Positions 1-9,291 of a DNA stretch of 57,582 nt are shown in pieces. How positions within the stretch are numbered: position 1 is the first letter of the stretch; each line of letters starts with the position of its first letter. The notes under the pieces were generated by a model. The model worked only from the letters and a program-made list of their open reading frames with translations. It made no database searches and had not been told where the DNA came from. The position numbers were made by a program, and so were the translations under genes. Source of the stretch: Sphaerosporella brunnea (lineage: Eukaryota; Ascomycota; Pezizomycetes; Pezizales; Pyronemataceae); contig VXIS01000312.1 in the NCBI GenBank assembly GCA_008704415.1, positions 1 through 57,582 on the forward strand. Direction: 5' to 3'.

Positions 1-1
1 G

Positions 2-508
2 GCTCGAGATGCATTGCTGGCAGCACGTCACCGCCAGGCAAGCATTGCTGCCAAGCGTAGGAATCCTCAGGTTCAACTTCAGGTTGGACAATGGGTGTTT
101 TACAAGAGACGTTCTCGAGGGAAGGGCAAGGTTAGGAAGCTTATGGAAGTTTGGGAAGGGCCCTACAGGATCACCAAAGTCGATGAGGATACAGGCAACT
201 GCACACTTGAACTCCCCAAGAACAAGCGTGTTTATCCCATCTTCGCCCAGGACAAACTCAAGCTCTTCCAGCGAATTTCAGACAAGACAATTCCGCCTCC
301 TCCCTCCAGCTACGATGACGAAGAAGAAGACGACCACACTCTCTACAACATCAAGGAGATTCTCGACCACAAGAAGATTAACGGTATCGATTACTGGTAT
401 ATCTCTTGGGAGAATTATGGACCTGAAAACAACTCTTGGGAACCTGATGAGAATGTACGCAACACTGGCGCAGATTCCATCCAGGAATTCTTTTCGAAGA
501 GAACATAG
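2..508 (+). CDS. Ty3/gypsy chromovirus pol, C-terminal end (integrase tail and chromodomain), 5' partial
   Basis: This is the last part of a retrotransposon polyprotein whose beginning lies outside the window. The frame is open from the first bases. It starts with the Arg/Gln-rich end of the integrase core (ARHRQASIAAKRRNP), followed by the SH3-like integrase C-terminal domain (VGQWVFYKRR ... EVWEGPYRITKV) at about residues 22-75 of the visible part. After an acidic linker (DDEEEDD) comes a chromodomain (YNIKEILDHKKINGIDYWYI, then WENYGPENNSWEP) over the last 55 residues. In chromoviruses this module directs integration to methylated-histone chromatin. The stop is followed within 150 bp by a polypurine tract and an LTR, as expected for pol. 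The visible part has no stop or frameshift, so the element could be young. The chromodomain call is firm; the exact clade is not. Confidence 0.9.
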   Translation, partial: ARDALLAARHRQASIAAKRRNPQVQLQVGQWVFYKRRSRGKGKVRKLMEVWEGPYRITKVDEDTGNCTLELPKNKRVYPIFAQDKLKLFQRISDKTIPPPPSSYDDEEEDDHTLYNIKEILDHKKINGIDYWYISWENYGPENNSWEPDENVRNTGADSIQEFFSKRT

Positions 509-652
509 GACTACACCTCCACCGCAGTCACTCTTCCTCCCGATTTTTTCTTTCCTTCTGATGATTCTTTCTGTTTCTCTCCTATGTCATCCATCGCTTC
601 TTCCGTTTTTGATTTACGTGAGTAACTGTTTCAACTGTTTTTTAAGGGGAAG

Positions 653-1164
653 TGTAAGATTATTACACTTACTATGGTTTCTTGTTTACGTATTTCCTTA
701 CTAAGCTATAAAACTATAAGGCAGTAACGCAGGTATGATAACAGCATTCTACGAGTTTCCATTACTTTCTTTACTATGTTTTGTCACCATGTTTCTAGCA
801 CTTTCTAGCCCCTTCGATGCTACGTCACTTTGGAATCTTCTAGTTTCCACAAGGCAGACTTGTAGGTCTTCTAGACCATTCTTTCCTTAGTTTCGAATTT
901 GCCACCAGATTGTTATCACATGATGTACTCAGCATCGTTGGCTATAAAAGCTACGAGCTTTTCCTACATTCATTCTTTTCTCTTCTTTCGATACGGCCTT
1001 TCGAGCAGCCCAGATTGTATCGACTATCATCAATAAATACTGAGTTGATCAGTGACCTGAGTGCGAGTATTCTCTTGGTATTTATCAAGTCAGATACACA
1101 AACGGTTCTGAGTTTATTTGCATCTGTGAAATAGCGGATCTTATAAGCTCACGAAAAGGTTACA
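653..1164 (+). repeat. 3' LTR of the Ty3/gypsy element
   Basis: It begins TGTAAG just after a purine stretch (AAGGGGAAG, about 644-652) and ends in TTACA, so its termini form a short TGTAA/TTACA inverted repeat. Inside are a TATA box (TATAAAA, 943-949) and an AATAAA signal (1032-1037), the usual U3-R order. Its position 145 bp after the pol stop fits a 3' LTR of 512 bp. The 5' LTR is outside the window, so the boundaries rest on terminal signals only. Confidence 0.75.
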
Positions 1165-1479
1165 TCTATATAGTAGTAGACGAGTCATCAGCGGTGTGGC
1201 GACGAGACCGTGTGCAGTACAGCGCCACTTAATGTAAAGTCATATGCACGTTGCAGTCCGGGCGTATGGGTGTGAAACACGGCGCAGTTGCTTTCATCCA
1301 GTGTCGGCGCTAAAGCTCTACGGCTCCGCTCCAGAATGATAGAGCTGTGTAGTCGCTTCGCTTCAAAATCCGACGGTTGCAAATTGATGGTTGATTACGA
1401 GGGGCTTTGGTCCAGTAGTTTACATTTCAAAGCAGTAGTTTACATCAGCGTGGGAGTATTTGTCGTCATTGTGGGCTGC

Positions 1480-1563
1480 AGCCTGTACAGCCGGGCGAGC
1501 TTTTTGATGCGCCCACATCCGCTCAGCGCGGCCGGTCGGGTGGGCTGGCTGTTGAAAACACTG
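1480..1563 (-). repeat. hAT-type MITE fragment, family B
   Basis: This fragment shares its sequence with 17517-17622 and, for its terminal part, with the complete 56-bp element at 22949-23004. Its terminus on the minus strand reads CAGTGTTTTCAACAGCCAGC, a YAG-type hAT end. The opposite terminus was not found. The 100 bp upstream also contain a twice-repeated CAGTAGTTTACAT. Confidence 0.5.
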
Positions 1564-1579
1564 GTAGTTAGCGGGTTGC

Positions 1580-1955
1580 AGTCGGCATCGGATGTAAGCG
1601 GTCCCGTGCGTTGACGGCCGCCGAAAGATATACCTTAACGCACGCGCCTTCGTGGCGCAATGGTTAGCTGACCTGCTTCCGCAGTCCGGACCTTAAGCTC
1701 AATGCGGCAGCCGCCGCGTTCGAGCCCGGCTGGAATTCCCTGCGGAACCAGTATTGAGGGGCCCCGTCACGTGTGTGCCGGGGTGAGCAGGGTTGTCCGA
1801 CAGCGGGATCTGCACTGATTAGTCAGGCAGAGACGCTGGTTTGTAATGCCCCGGTTACCATTCACTGCAATTACGGTCTGAGACAGGAGGCAGCGAGGCC
1901 GCAGTGCAGCTGGTAACCCCGGTAACGGGCATACATATATGTGCAACCTTTTTTT
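1580..1955 (+). mobile_element. tRNA-derived SINE candidate, copy 1
   Basis: This 376-bp unit is about 90% identical to 11228-11601. It contains a polymerase III A box (TGGCGCAATGG, 1653-1663) and a B box (GTTCGAGCC, 1718-1726) 54 bp apart, and ends in T7, a Pol III terminator. The head resembles a tRNA 5' half (TGGCGCAATGGTTAGC), but the T-arm pairs badly and no cloverleaf closes, so it is not a working tRNA gene. About 65 bp of shared sequence precede the tRNA-like part. Its T7 end lies next to the stop codon of the minus-strand LINE at 1957, which leaves a second reading: that the unit is the 3' tail of that LINE. Copy 2, which has no LINE coding sequence beside it, favours a SINE. Confidence 0.65.
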
Positions 1956-1956
1956 A

Positions 1957-3608
1957 TTAATACCGAGCCAGGAAGTCCAAGATCGTTGCGGTGCATCGCT
2001 CTTCTGCCATGATGGTTGTTATAGGGGTCGTGGTCTTTCTCCACCCGCTACCCCTCTCCCCACTACCCTTTTTCCCCCTCTTCTCGCTGGCTCGAATTGT
2101 ATTCCAAACCACGTCCGGCTGCCTGGGCCACTTGGCGCACCTTTTGAAGAGGTGCTCTCGCGTTCGCTTCGGCTTTTTGGCGCAGAAGTAGCACTTGTCG
2201 TCCGTCCATCTGTTTGTCTCTAGCAGGTATCGGGCTGTCGGTGCTTTATTGAGCCTTAGCTGGTAGTATCGCGACGCCAGCAGCTTGGGGGCCTTTGCCG
2301 CTTTGGAATCCCACGCTCTCTCGCGCTTGTAGTAGCTCTTAGACTTGCTTTGTAGCGCCAACCAGGCATTTCGATCCTGCCTCTTGGCGATTGTAACGTT
2401 CCGGCTGATGTGCGCCAGCGTTGTGACGTGAGTCTGGGCGGCTCTGTCTAGACGCCACGTTGCAGTTTCTTTGGCCACCCTGTCAGCCACTTCGTTGCCG
2501 GGGACCCAGTGATATTCCGTGGTCCAGCCCCGCTCAAGGAGGCATGTTTCGGCGGCGCGTCTGCAGACAGTCAAAAGTCCAAAAATATTAAGCGCTTAAG
2601 CGCGCGCGGTCAACCCAGCGTCCAACAATTTGGAGCGTGTTTTACAAAATTCCAAGTTTACATAATACAATGCCCTCTCCTGCGTGTGTTTACGTATACC
2701 AACAACCAGTTACCATCTTATCCTCCTGTCGCACCTCTCCCGCCACTCCACCCCGCCCCCCGCCCCCCGTCGTCCCACCGCTCCTCTCGATCCTATGTCC
2801 TCCTACAAGTCCTCCTTATCTGCCCCCGGGCGCCAACCAATTGATGCAACCTCTCAGCGAAATGAAAGCACGAGGGATTCCAGCGCAGCTGCCAGCCGGA
2901 CATCTCCTCCAGGCGCCAGTCTCCAGGAAATGCTGCGACCACAGAGAGCGCCAAAGAAAAAAATTCCGGATCGAGAATTTGCAGTACGGCCAACAGCGCC
3001 TCCATCAATCGAACCGATAATTCAAAAGACCATTAAATCCTTCGCCTCAGAGTAGCTTGTAATGCGACAAAATGGCGAGCGTTTTCCTGACCCACTGAAT
3101 GCCTTTCAGCGGCTTCAAGCATATGCCTTCTCCTGTGGTTTTGCAAGAAGAGAAGGCGTGAGGTGGACGAGCCGGAAGCAGAGGAGGAATCATGGCATGG
3201 GCGACGGACTGGGCTTACAACCAAGCTGCGCGCTGGATTTTATAAGCTGCTCAATGATGGCAAACTTGGGTCGCAAGACACATACTTCTCGGCAAAACTG
3301 TATCTACAAAATAGATTGTGGCAAAATAAATGCGCTTGTGTTCAAATAGTAGGGCATCGGGTTGAACGTGCGCGCTTGAGCGCTCAAAATTTTTGGGCTT
3401 TGGTCTGTCCGCAGACGCGTCGTGTTTCGGCGCGATCAATGCGTGGTAATAGCAAATGTCCTGGTCCAGGTTTGTCATGTTGCAAACGTTGGACAGCCGC
3501 CTGAGCGTCGGTGAACACCCGCAGTGGTAGATCCTGACTGTGATCGCACGCTGTGTGGCTCGCGCGCAAATGACGTTTGCGCAACCGTAGCTTCACCTCC
3601 TCGAACAT
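1957..3608 (-). pseudogene. LINE (non-LTR retrotransposon) ORF2 3' end: RNase H and zinc-knuckle tail, interrupted
   Basis: On the minus strand, 3608-3423 encodes the middle of an RNase H domain (RVFTDAQAAVQRL) and 2554-1957 encodes its end (WVPGNEVADRVAKE) plus a Cys/His tail (CYFCAKKPKRTREHLFKRC; C-x2-C-x9-H-x4-C). This order is typical of Tad/I-like fungal LINEs. Between them sits the 868-bp element at 2555-3422. Without it, both halves are in the same frame and share the duplicated codons at the target site (AET). The reverse transcriptase and endonuclease are absent, so the copy is 5'-truncated, near 3550. The stop codon lies only a few bases before an A7 run on the coding strand, leaving almost no 3' UTR. 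Confidence 0.85.
2555..3422. mobile_element. 868-bp inverted-repeat DNA element with 10-bp target duplication (Mutator-like, non-autonomous)
   Basis: It is flanked by TGTTTCGGCG at 2545-2554 and again at 3423-3432. Its ends form a long imperfect inverted repeat of roughly 65 bp: the left end starts GCGCGTCTGCAGACAG and the right end, read inward, starts CGACGCGTCTGCGGACAG. Both continue with a related AAAAAT ... AGCGCT ... AAGCGCGC stretch and then TCAACCC. A 9-11 bp target duplication with long inverted repeats is the usual mark of Mutator-like elements. Small plus-strand ORFs inside (for example 2684-3055, Pro/Ser-rich) resemble no transposase. It sits in the LINE RNase H domain, so it is younger than that LINE. 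Confidence 0.8.
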
Positions 3609-4746
3609 GGTTTCTCTGAACCACAGTTTACCCGACCGCGGGCGTCCAAACGGACCCTTTCAAATCGTGAGGACCCGTGAGAACCATGGTCCGCAGAATC
3701 ACGTTGTGATGCAACCAGACAGTCACCGAATCCGCAAAATCATGTTCTCGTTGCGACCACGGTCTAGCGCCCCGGATCATGATCGAAGCCGGGAACCAGA
3801 CGCACCCTAAAATTGTTTGACGAGACCAAGATTGGAAGACGTACGGGTTAAGTCCCCATTGGGCGGCTGATGCTACTGACTTAGAGTGTGTTTAATGGTG
3901 CGATTTGCTTTTTATGTATTTCTTTTGTATGGGGAGCCCCAACAGACGGGTAAGACCGTGTGGACAGGATACCAGGTTTCTTATGTCCGTCATAGGCCTT
4001 TGGCCTCACTCCGATTCGCAAGATAGGAGGCACTTGGGCTAACGTCCTCGTGTACGCTGTATGATTTAAAACAAAAACAAAAAACAAAACAAAACGAACC
4101 AAACGCACCCTTACTAGTCTATTCTCCGCAGCGGGGAGTCGTGCAGCGCTAAGAGACAAAATAACCGTACATAGAAAGGAAAACCCACAAGAAAACAGAT
4201 CGGCCATAGGAAAGAAACAAACAAAGCAAAAAACATCCCACCTAAACCTGAATCACGCATCTGTGAAGGTTGCCCCTAGCTCGGCAGAGCTGAGTCCGGA
4301 GGCAGAGTTGAGTCCGGAGGCCGAGCGTCGGGAGGCCTACGCCAGCCCTCGACCCGGCCCGGGAGCCTCAGGCTGCCGGGCTGAACTCCTCCCAGCATCG
4401 CCCGTGGGCACAGCTACAGGGAGATGATCCAGGCGGTCGTGGTGGGTAGGTAAAAGCAAAGCGAGGTGACGACGAGGTGTTGGAGGTCTGGAGGGCCTCG
4501 AGGCGCGGAAAGGGGTCCTTTTTATAGGGAGCCGGCCAAAACGAACTCCACCCGCTCCACCTCCGGCACTACAGCTGAATCCTCTGCCCTGGCCTCCCGT
4601 CCAGTCATTCGGCGCTGCTCCGACCCACTAGCTCGCAGTCTAACTGCCCATATAGTGTGCGTGATCTCCAGTGAAGCAACTGCGGCGGACATCCCTTAAA
4701 GCTTCCTGTCTGTGTATTGGTTGATGGTCCTCAATACCACCAGCTA
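3609..4746. other. No recognisable gene
   Basis: Short ORFs only. The plus-strand ORF 3577-3810 has a stretch (NGPFQIVRTREN) faintly like an integrase C-terminus, but it is too short to call. There is an A-rich AAAAC/AAAC run at about 4068-4104. Near 4290-4325 a short direct repeat, GAGTCCGGAGGC, occurs twice. The minus ORF 4207-3881 resembles nothing I recognise. Confidence 0.5.
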
Positions 4747-5004
4747 TACAACGATGTAGTTCTAATTCTTTCGAAGAAACCCACAAGCCGACGGCGGGCA
4801 TTGACTGCCCGAATTGTACCCCCGCAGTCTATTGTACCCCCGCAAACTGGCCGCCGTGGCCGTGGGATGCATCCCCATTTGCAGCGCCTTACCCTGTACG
4901 TGTGGGTTTATCTGAACCCGCTCCTGTAGTATAAATACGCGCAAATCGACCTCCACATCCACTCAACGCCTCCAGACTCAGAACGTCCACACTCCACTAT
5001 CAGC

Positions 5005-5127
5005 ATGAGCTCCGACGCGCCGGCCGCTGACATCCTTCTGGATGGCCGCAACTTCGACGAGTGGCTCCCATTCATGGAAGGCCGACTCAGGCATCGTAGA
5101 ATCTACTCGATTGCCACCCGGGCATAG
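5005..5127 (+). pseudogene. Truncated first copy of the gag-kinesin ORF
   Basis: The first 38 residues (MSSDAPAADI ... IYSIAT) match the start of the 628-codon protein, but small changes near 5120 create a stop (RA then TAG). Sequence similarity continues to 5145, where the second promoter begins. It has its own TATA box 75 bp upstream, so it could yield a short transcript or a 40-residue peptide. More probably it is a dead by-product of the tandem duplication. Confidence 0.8.
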
Positions 5128-5211
5128 ACGGAACCGAAGACGGTCTACAACGATGTAGTTCTAATTCTTTCGAAGAAGCCTACAAGACGACGGCGCACAT
5201 TGACTGCCCGG

Positions 5212-5316
5212 ATTGCACCCACGCAGTCTATGGTACCCCCGCAGTCTATTGTACTCCCACAGTCTATTGTACCCCCGCAGTCTATTGTACCCCCGCGGTC
5301 TATCGTACCCCCGCAA
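5212..5316 (+). repeat. 18-bp promoter minisatellite (unit GTACCCCCGCAGTCTATT)
   Basis: Five to six imperfect units lie about 80-190 bp upstream of the TATA box at 5395. The upstream duplicate promoter has only one to two units at 4815-4850. The pyrimidine-rich units could be binding sites whose number sets promoter strength. That is inference; the sequence shows only the copy-number difference. Confidence 0.75.
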
Positions 5317-5394
5317 ACTGGCCGCCGTGGGATGCATCCCCATTTGCAGAGCCGTACCCTGTACGTGTGGGTTTATTTGAACCCGCTCCTGTAG

Positions 5395-5402
5395 TATAAA
5401 TA
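5395..5402 (+). promoter_or_regulatory. TATA box of the gag-kinesin gene
   Basis: TATAAATA lies 83 bp before the ATG at 5485. The same element is conserved at 4930-4937 in the duplicated promoter, at nearly the same distance from its ATG. The leader between them is C-rich, with CTCAGAACGCCCA repeated in the downstream copy. Confidence 0.7.
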
Positions 5403-5484
5403 CGCCCAAATCGACCTCCACATCCACTCAACACCTACAGACTCAGAACGCCCAGACTCAGAACGCCCACACTCCAATATCAGC

Positions 5485-7371
5485 ATGAGTTCCGACGCGC
5501 CGGCCGCTGACATCCTTCTGGATGGCCGCAACTTCGACGAGTGGCTCCCATTCATGGAAGGCCGACTCAGGCATCGCCGAATCTATTCTATTGCCACCGG
5601 GGCAGAGACGGAACCAAAGACGGTCTCAAAGATCCCTAGGTTCTGTATTCGCAGCGAGCATGCAAGGACGACAATCCTTGTCTGCATGACCTCTGAAATC
5701 CTCCAGATATATCAAGGGTTTGAAAACCCAACGGAGCTCTGGGAACTATTGTGTGAGGATGCTCGTCTCAGTACGCCGCCCGCGTCTCCTGCAACGCCCG
5801 CGACCGCGCCTCCCGCAACGCCCGCGACCCCGGATCCTGCAACGCCCGCGACCCCGCCTCCTCTTGCACAATGCCATAGGCGGTTCATACTGAAGTTCCT
5901 TCGGCCCCTCGATGAAGATTGCCCCAGGGCATTAACCAAGAGTGATCCGCCCGTGAAGGATCTTTTGAAGCCGTTCGCGTTGACCCCAACGAGCGAGGTG
6001 TACACCGACATGCACAGCATGACTCGCCGATACTTCCAACACACCAACAAAGGCAAGGAGCTGGCAGCTGTCGAGTTGTTTACTGCGGAGGCAAAGCAGA
6101 GGTTTTGCGATGTTATCGGAACCTGGGACTTCACCGACGAAGTTGTCGCCGCATTCTGCCAGCGGGGCACTATTTCTGATGGCCTCCGCGAATGGTTGAT
6201 GTACATGCTTTTCAAAAGCATACGGAAAACGGTCAAGAAGAACCCGAAAGGCGCACGTCGCCTGGTGCAGTCCACCCGGTCTCCCCTTTCGTCTCCAGAG
6301 ATTGGCCGGGCGAACGATAATCATGACGACGACAACTTCAACGACGATGATGGTGGGGATGACGATCAATGGTGGGAGGTGGCCGCTCCGGCATCACCGA
6401 TCCCTGGACAACACTGGGGAGCGGAACCCCCGGAAGCACAGCGCGACTCAGAGCCACAGGCCGTCGCAGACACAGAGCCCGTCGCAGACCCAGAGCCCGA
6501 GCCTTGTCCGAACATACTGGTATTGTCAACTCATCGAAATGCCCTTTTGAAACAACGCACTGAGGATATCGGCACAAAGTATATCACGCTGCCGGGTGAT
6601 GGAGATTTCAACCACACACGCAGAGAGGCGGCTGATACCGTCACCCACTATTTCCTCGGGCTGCAGAAAGAGGGTCACGGGGGCATTTTCATCGCTGTTG
6701 GCTATTCCGGTACCGGCAAGACGTCAATTACGCGCGACACTGTGAGCTGCGCAATGGAGTCTCTTGTGATGGGAGCTGCAGCTGCGTGCGATGTAGTGAG
6801 TTACCACATACAGGTCAAGGAGATCATGGAGTCTGGCATGCGACGCCATCAAACACTTGAAAACGGACCAAAACGAAACCTCAACGCGAATCACGACATT
6901 CGAACCGTCGTCCAGGAGGACATTAAATCTGCGCTGGCAGTCCAAGGGACAGTCCTGGCTACAGCGATGAACCAACAATCATCGCGCACAAGCATTGTGT
7001 ACATGCTTACGATCAACAACTCACGATTCCTGTTCGTGGATACCATCGGAATGGAGGGAAAGGCCACTCTGGAGGATCCAACAGCAATTGGGCAGCGAGC
7101 AGTCTTGCAGCAGGCTTGTATCGGAACCAACCAATGTATTCGCATCCTCCTCCGTGGCCAATGTCTGAGCTCAAAGTATGGAAAAGGTTCCACCAGCTCC
7201 CTTGGTAGAACATTGAAAGAGCTAGTCTCGAACAATGATGGCGTGGCCGTTCTTGTAACCCTCCGCGAGGAGAGTGAAGATGAAGAAGCTATACATCAAA
7301 ACGATCACACGGTCAGAAACCTATTTGCGACGGAGCAGGGAGCGGGCAGGAACCACACGGTCAATGTTTGA
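5485..7371 (+). CDS. Gag-like / kinesin-like motor fusion protein, 628 aa
   Basis: A single uninterrupted ORF. Residues 9-95 look like the N-terminal domain of copia-type Gag (LLDGRNFDEWLPFMEGRL ... TELWELL). A Pro/Ala/Thr repeat fills 97-126, a helical region 127-260, and an acidic low-complexity linker 275-340 (NFNDDDGGDDD, EPVADPEPEP). Residues 342-597 carry the kinesin nucleotide-site motifs in order: P-loop GYSGTGKT (406-413), switch I NQQSSRTS (496-503, kinesin NxxSSRSH) and switch II VDTIGMEG (518-525, kinesin DLAGSE). The Arg of switch I and Glu of switch II that form the kinesin salt bridge are R501 and E524. The motor is about 255-285 residues, shorter than the usual 330-350, with no coiled-coil stalk. 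The gene is intronless and follows the second of two tandem promoters. It could be a domesticated retroelement gene or an undescribed transposon protein; binding to microtubules is not shown. Confidence 0.75.
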   Translation: MSSDAPAADILLDGRNFDEWLPFMEGRLRHRRIYSIATGAETEPKTVSKIPRFCIRSEHARTTILVCMTSEILQIYQGFENPTELWELLCEDARLSTPPASPATPATAPPATPATPDPATPATPPPLAQCHRRFILKFLRPLDEDCPRALTKSDPPVKDLLKPFALTPTSEVYTDMHSMTRRYFQHTNKGKELAAVELFTAEAKQRFCDVIGTWDFTDEVVAAFCQRGTISDGLREWLMYMLFKSIRKTVKKNPKGARRLVQSTRSPLSSPEIGRANDNHDDDNFNDDDGGDDDQWWEVAAPASPIPGQHWGAEPPEAQRDSEPQAVADTEPVADPEPEPCPNILVLSTHRNALLKQRTEDIGTKYITLPGDGDFNHTRREAADTVTHYFLGLQKEGHGGIFIAVGYSGTGKTSITRDTVSCAMESLVMGAAAACDVVSYHIQVKEIMESGMRRHQTLENGPKRNLNANHDIRTVVQEDIKSALAVQGTVLATAMNQQSSRTSIVYMLTINNSRFLFVDTIGMEGKATLEDPTAIGQRAVLQQACIGTNQCIRILLRGQCLSSKYGKGSTSSLGRTLKELVSNNDGVAVLVTLREESEDEEAIHQNDHTVRNLFATEQGAGRNHTVNV

Positions 7372-8578
7372 TAATTTTGTACTCTTGCGTTCCGTAGCAC
7401 TGATACCGTGATTGAGATTATATAGTGAATGTGCTCGCATGATCGTGAATACGTTTCCTGAGTCCAGGTGAAATAGCATTCTCGTTGAGGCAGGATGGTG
7501 TAATCGCATGCCAGGTAAAGAGCTGTGAATACCAGGATGCCAGTGCCTTTCCATCCTCCTTGAAAACTGGAGTGACCGGGTGGACATAAAAGCACGGCGA
7601 TCAGTCAACGCGCAACAGCGGAGGACTTCCGCTGTCATACGATCGTGACTTTGGAGACGATGGCTAGATCTAGACATAGGCAGGACACGCACAGACATAG
7701 CACACTGGTTACGGGTTCCGCAGTCGTCACTACGCCAGCAATATCTGCGCAGGACCGCAATCTGGTAGTGCTGTGCCTCCGGCGATACTACTACCCGTAT
7801 ATTACATAATGCCGGGTGTGTACCGGAGACGCCGTGTTGTTGAATTCCACTGTCAGACGAATATCATGTGTGACAATTGGACGGGGAAGTGTACCGGCCC
7901 TGAGAGGGCCGGTTACATGAGTCTCACCCCGCCCAACCCCGATCACCCCTCGTGCCCCGGTGCACCCCGCCCTGCCCCGGGCTACCCCGCCGCGCCCCGC
8001 CCGCCCGCGCCCCGTGCACAGCACTAGGCGGAGCATCCGTAAGGACGAAAGTAGCGACAGAAGCAACTACCTGAGGGCACGGTTCACAACCTCGAATCGA
8101 TTCAGTCGAAGGCGTTCCCTTTATAGCAACCAACGATTTGCAGTAAACAGGGGCCGGCGGCGTGGGCTTAGTAGCAATGAGGAACGTTGTCTGAATAGCA
8201 ACTCCCACTGGATGGAGTGGACTGCGTGACATTGGCCTTTAACACCCGCGGCTTTACAACAGCAGCACTCCCGTAATACCCGATCCAGGCCCAAGCTCAA
8301 CCAGAAAGAATCATTGAAGCACACTGCGGGGATTTTACCGACTTTATTGTCATAACTCCATGTTTCACTGCCATCGGGAAAGAACAGACTACAAGCGTCT
8401 CTTGTTGAGCCCAAAGACGTCTCATAAGCAGACCAAGATGACCACAATGGTCAAAGCAGCCAGTTACACGCTGTGGTTGATGAATCCGCTCACACCGGTG
8501 CCACCAGCGAAAAGTCCTGAGAACCGAGGGGCAATTTCAATGCACTGCCTCGAACGTCAGAGAGCCCCAAAAGAGCAC
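7372..8578. other. No recognisable gene; GC-rich CCCCG-type low complexity
   Basis: Anonymous sequence follows the gag-kinesin gene. From about 7925 to 8022 the plus strand is a CCCCG/CCCGC-rich low-complexity tract. ORFs on both strands here are by-products of that composition. Confidence 0.5.
7893..7913. repeat. Perfect 9-bp inverted repeat (hairpin)
   Basis: ACCGGCCCT and AGGGCCGGT are separated by GAG. It could form a tight GC-rich stem. No downstream T-run or coding context assigns it a role. Confidence 0.5.
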
Positions 8579-9291
8579 GATGAGTACAAGAGAGTCCGAA
8601 AAGACCCACTTTGTGGTGCTTCGTTTTGTAGGCATAATGCCCGACCCCAGCGACGAGGATTGTCCAGCGGAGTGCGTGAAGGCTTCGTCCGAGTCATCCG
8701 AAGGGAGCCCCTCACCATAAATATCCACGCAGCCTGTTTCTCCATCCCTGCAGCGGAGAGAGTACCACGAAAGTGACAGCTGAACGTTTCCCCAGCTCTT
8801 TGGCAGGTACCACCGGGGTTTGTAAACCTTGCAGTTGCACCGGAGCTCGAACGGAGCTCAAATGTTGCACCAGAAGCGGCCCCTTCACTACAACCAGCCC
8901 TACAGGCCGTTTTCCCGGTACCAGATGCAGAGATATCGTCTCACCTGGAGGATCCCTATTCCCATGATGCGATATCATTCAGATCCATTGACAACGCGTG
9001 TTCTACATACCCGGCTCTGTCTGCCCCGGTCTCCGGTATGACGTTCCCTGCGAGATCATGACCAACTCGTGGATGGCGGAGATACCACTGATCAAGACGA
9101 AAAAGGAGGACCTGCCTGCTGGCGATGACGCTGTTCGCGCTTTCGGGGCGGTGTTTGTCGCACCTGATCCTGCCGCCGATCAGAGCTCCACGATTGTGAC
9201 CTGGCAAACGGCGAACAAACCAAAACCTCGAATGATGTTCCTCAGAGATGGCAGTGACCTGGTCACATTCAATGACAGGTCGTTGCACTGA
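8579..9291 (+). pseudogene. Possible decayed gene of unknown function
   Basis: Several adjacent plus-strand segments have coding-like composition in different frames: 8579-8710 (MSTRESEKTHFVVLRFVG ...), about 8810-9056 (VPPGFVNLAVAPELERSS ... PALSAPVSG) and 8998-9291 (RYDVPCEIMTNSWMAEIPLI, then FGAVFVAPDPAADQSSTIV). A 45-bp GT-AG interval at about 8761-8805 would join a short upstream piece to the second segment in frame. I could not find consistent splice sites for the third, so it may be frameshifted. No family is recognised. The last segment runs up to the palindrome cluster at 9289. Confidence 0.35.

Larger units (their letters stand above)
4747..5625 (+). repeat. Tandem duplication of promoter and 5' coding region of the gag-kinesin gene
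   Basis: Two direct copies, 4747-5145 (399 bp) and 5146-5625 (480 bp), join head to tail. Each carries an 18-bp minisatellite tract, a TATA box (TATAAATA at 4930-4937 and 5395-5402), a leader and the same start of an ORF (ATG at 5005 and 5485). The downstream copy is longer mainly because its minisatellite has gained about four units. The first copy stops at codon 42, so only the second continues into the complete gene. The few differences between copies suggest a fairly recent duplication. Confidence 0.9.

Noticed and set aside
1645..1735. Functional tRNA gene with intron
   Set aside because: A and B boxes are present, but the acceptor and T stems do not pair and an identical degenerate copy occurs at 11291, so a SINE head is the better reading.
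3577..3810. Integrase-like plus-strand ORF
   Set aside because: Only a few residues (GPFQIV) resemble an integrase tail, with no supporting LTR or pol context on that strand.
5932..6369. Antisense ORFs inside the gag-kinesin gene
   Set aside because: They mirror the Pro/Ala/Thr and Asp-rich low-complexity codons of the plus-strand gene and have no motif.
7925..8022. CRISPR-like or regulatory CCCCG array
   Set aside because: The repeats are irregular and spacerless; this is simple GC-rich low complexity in a eukaryotic sequence.
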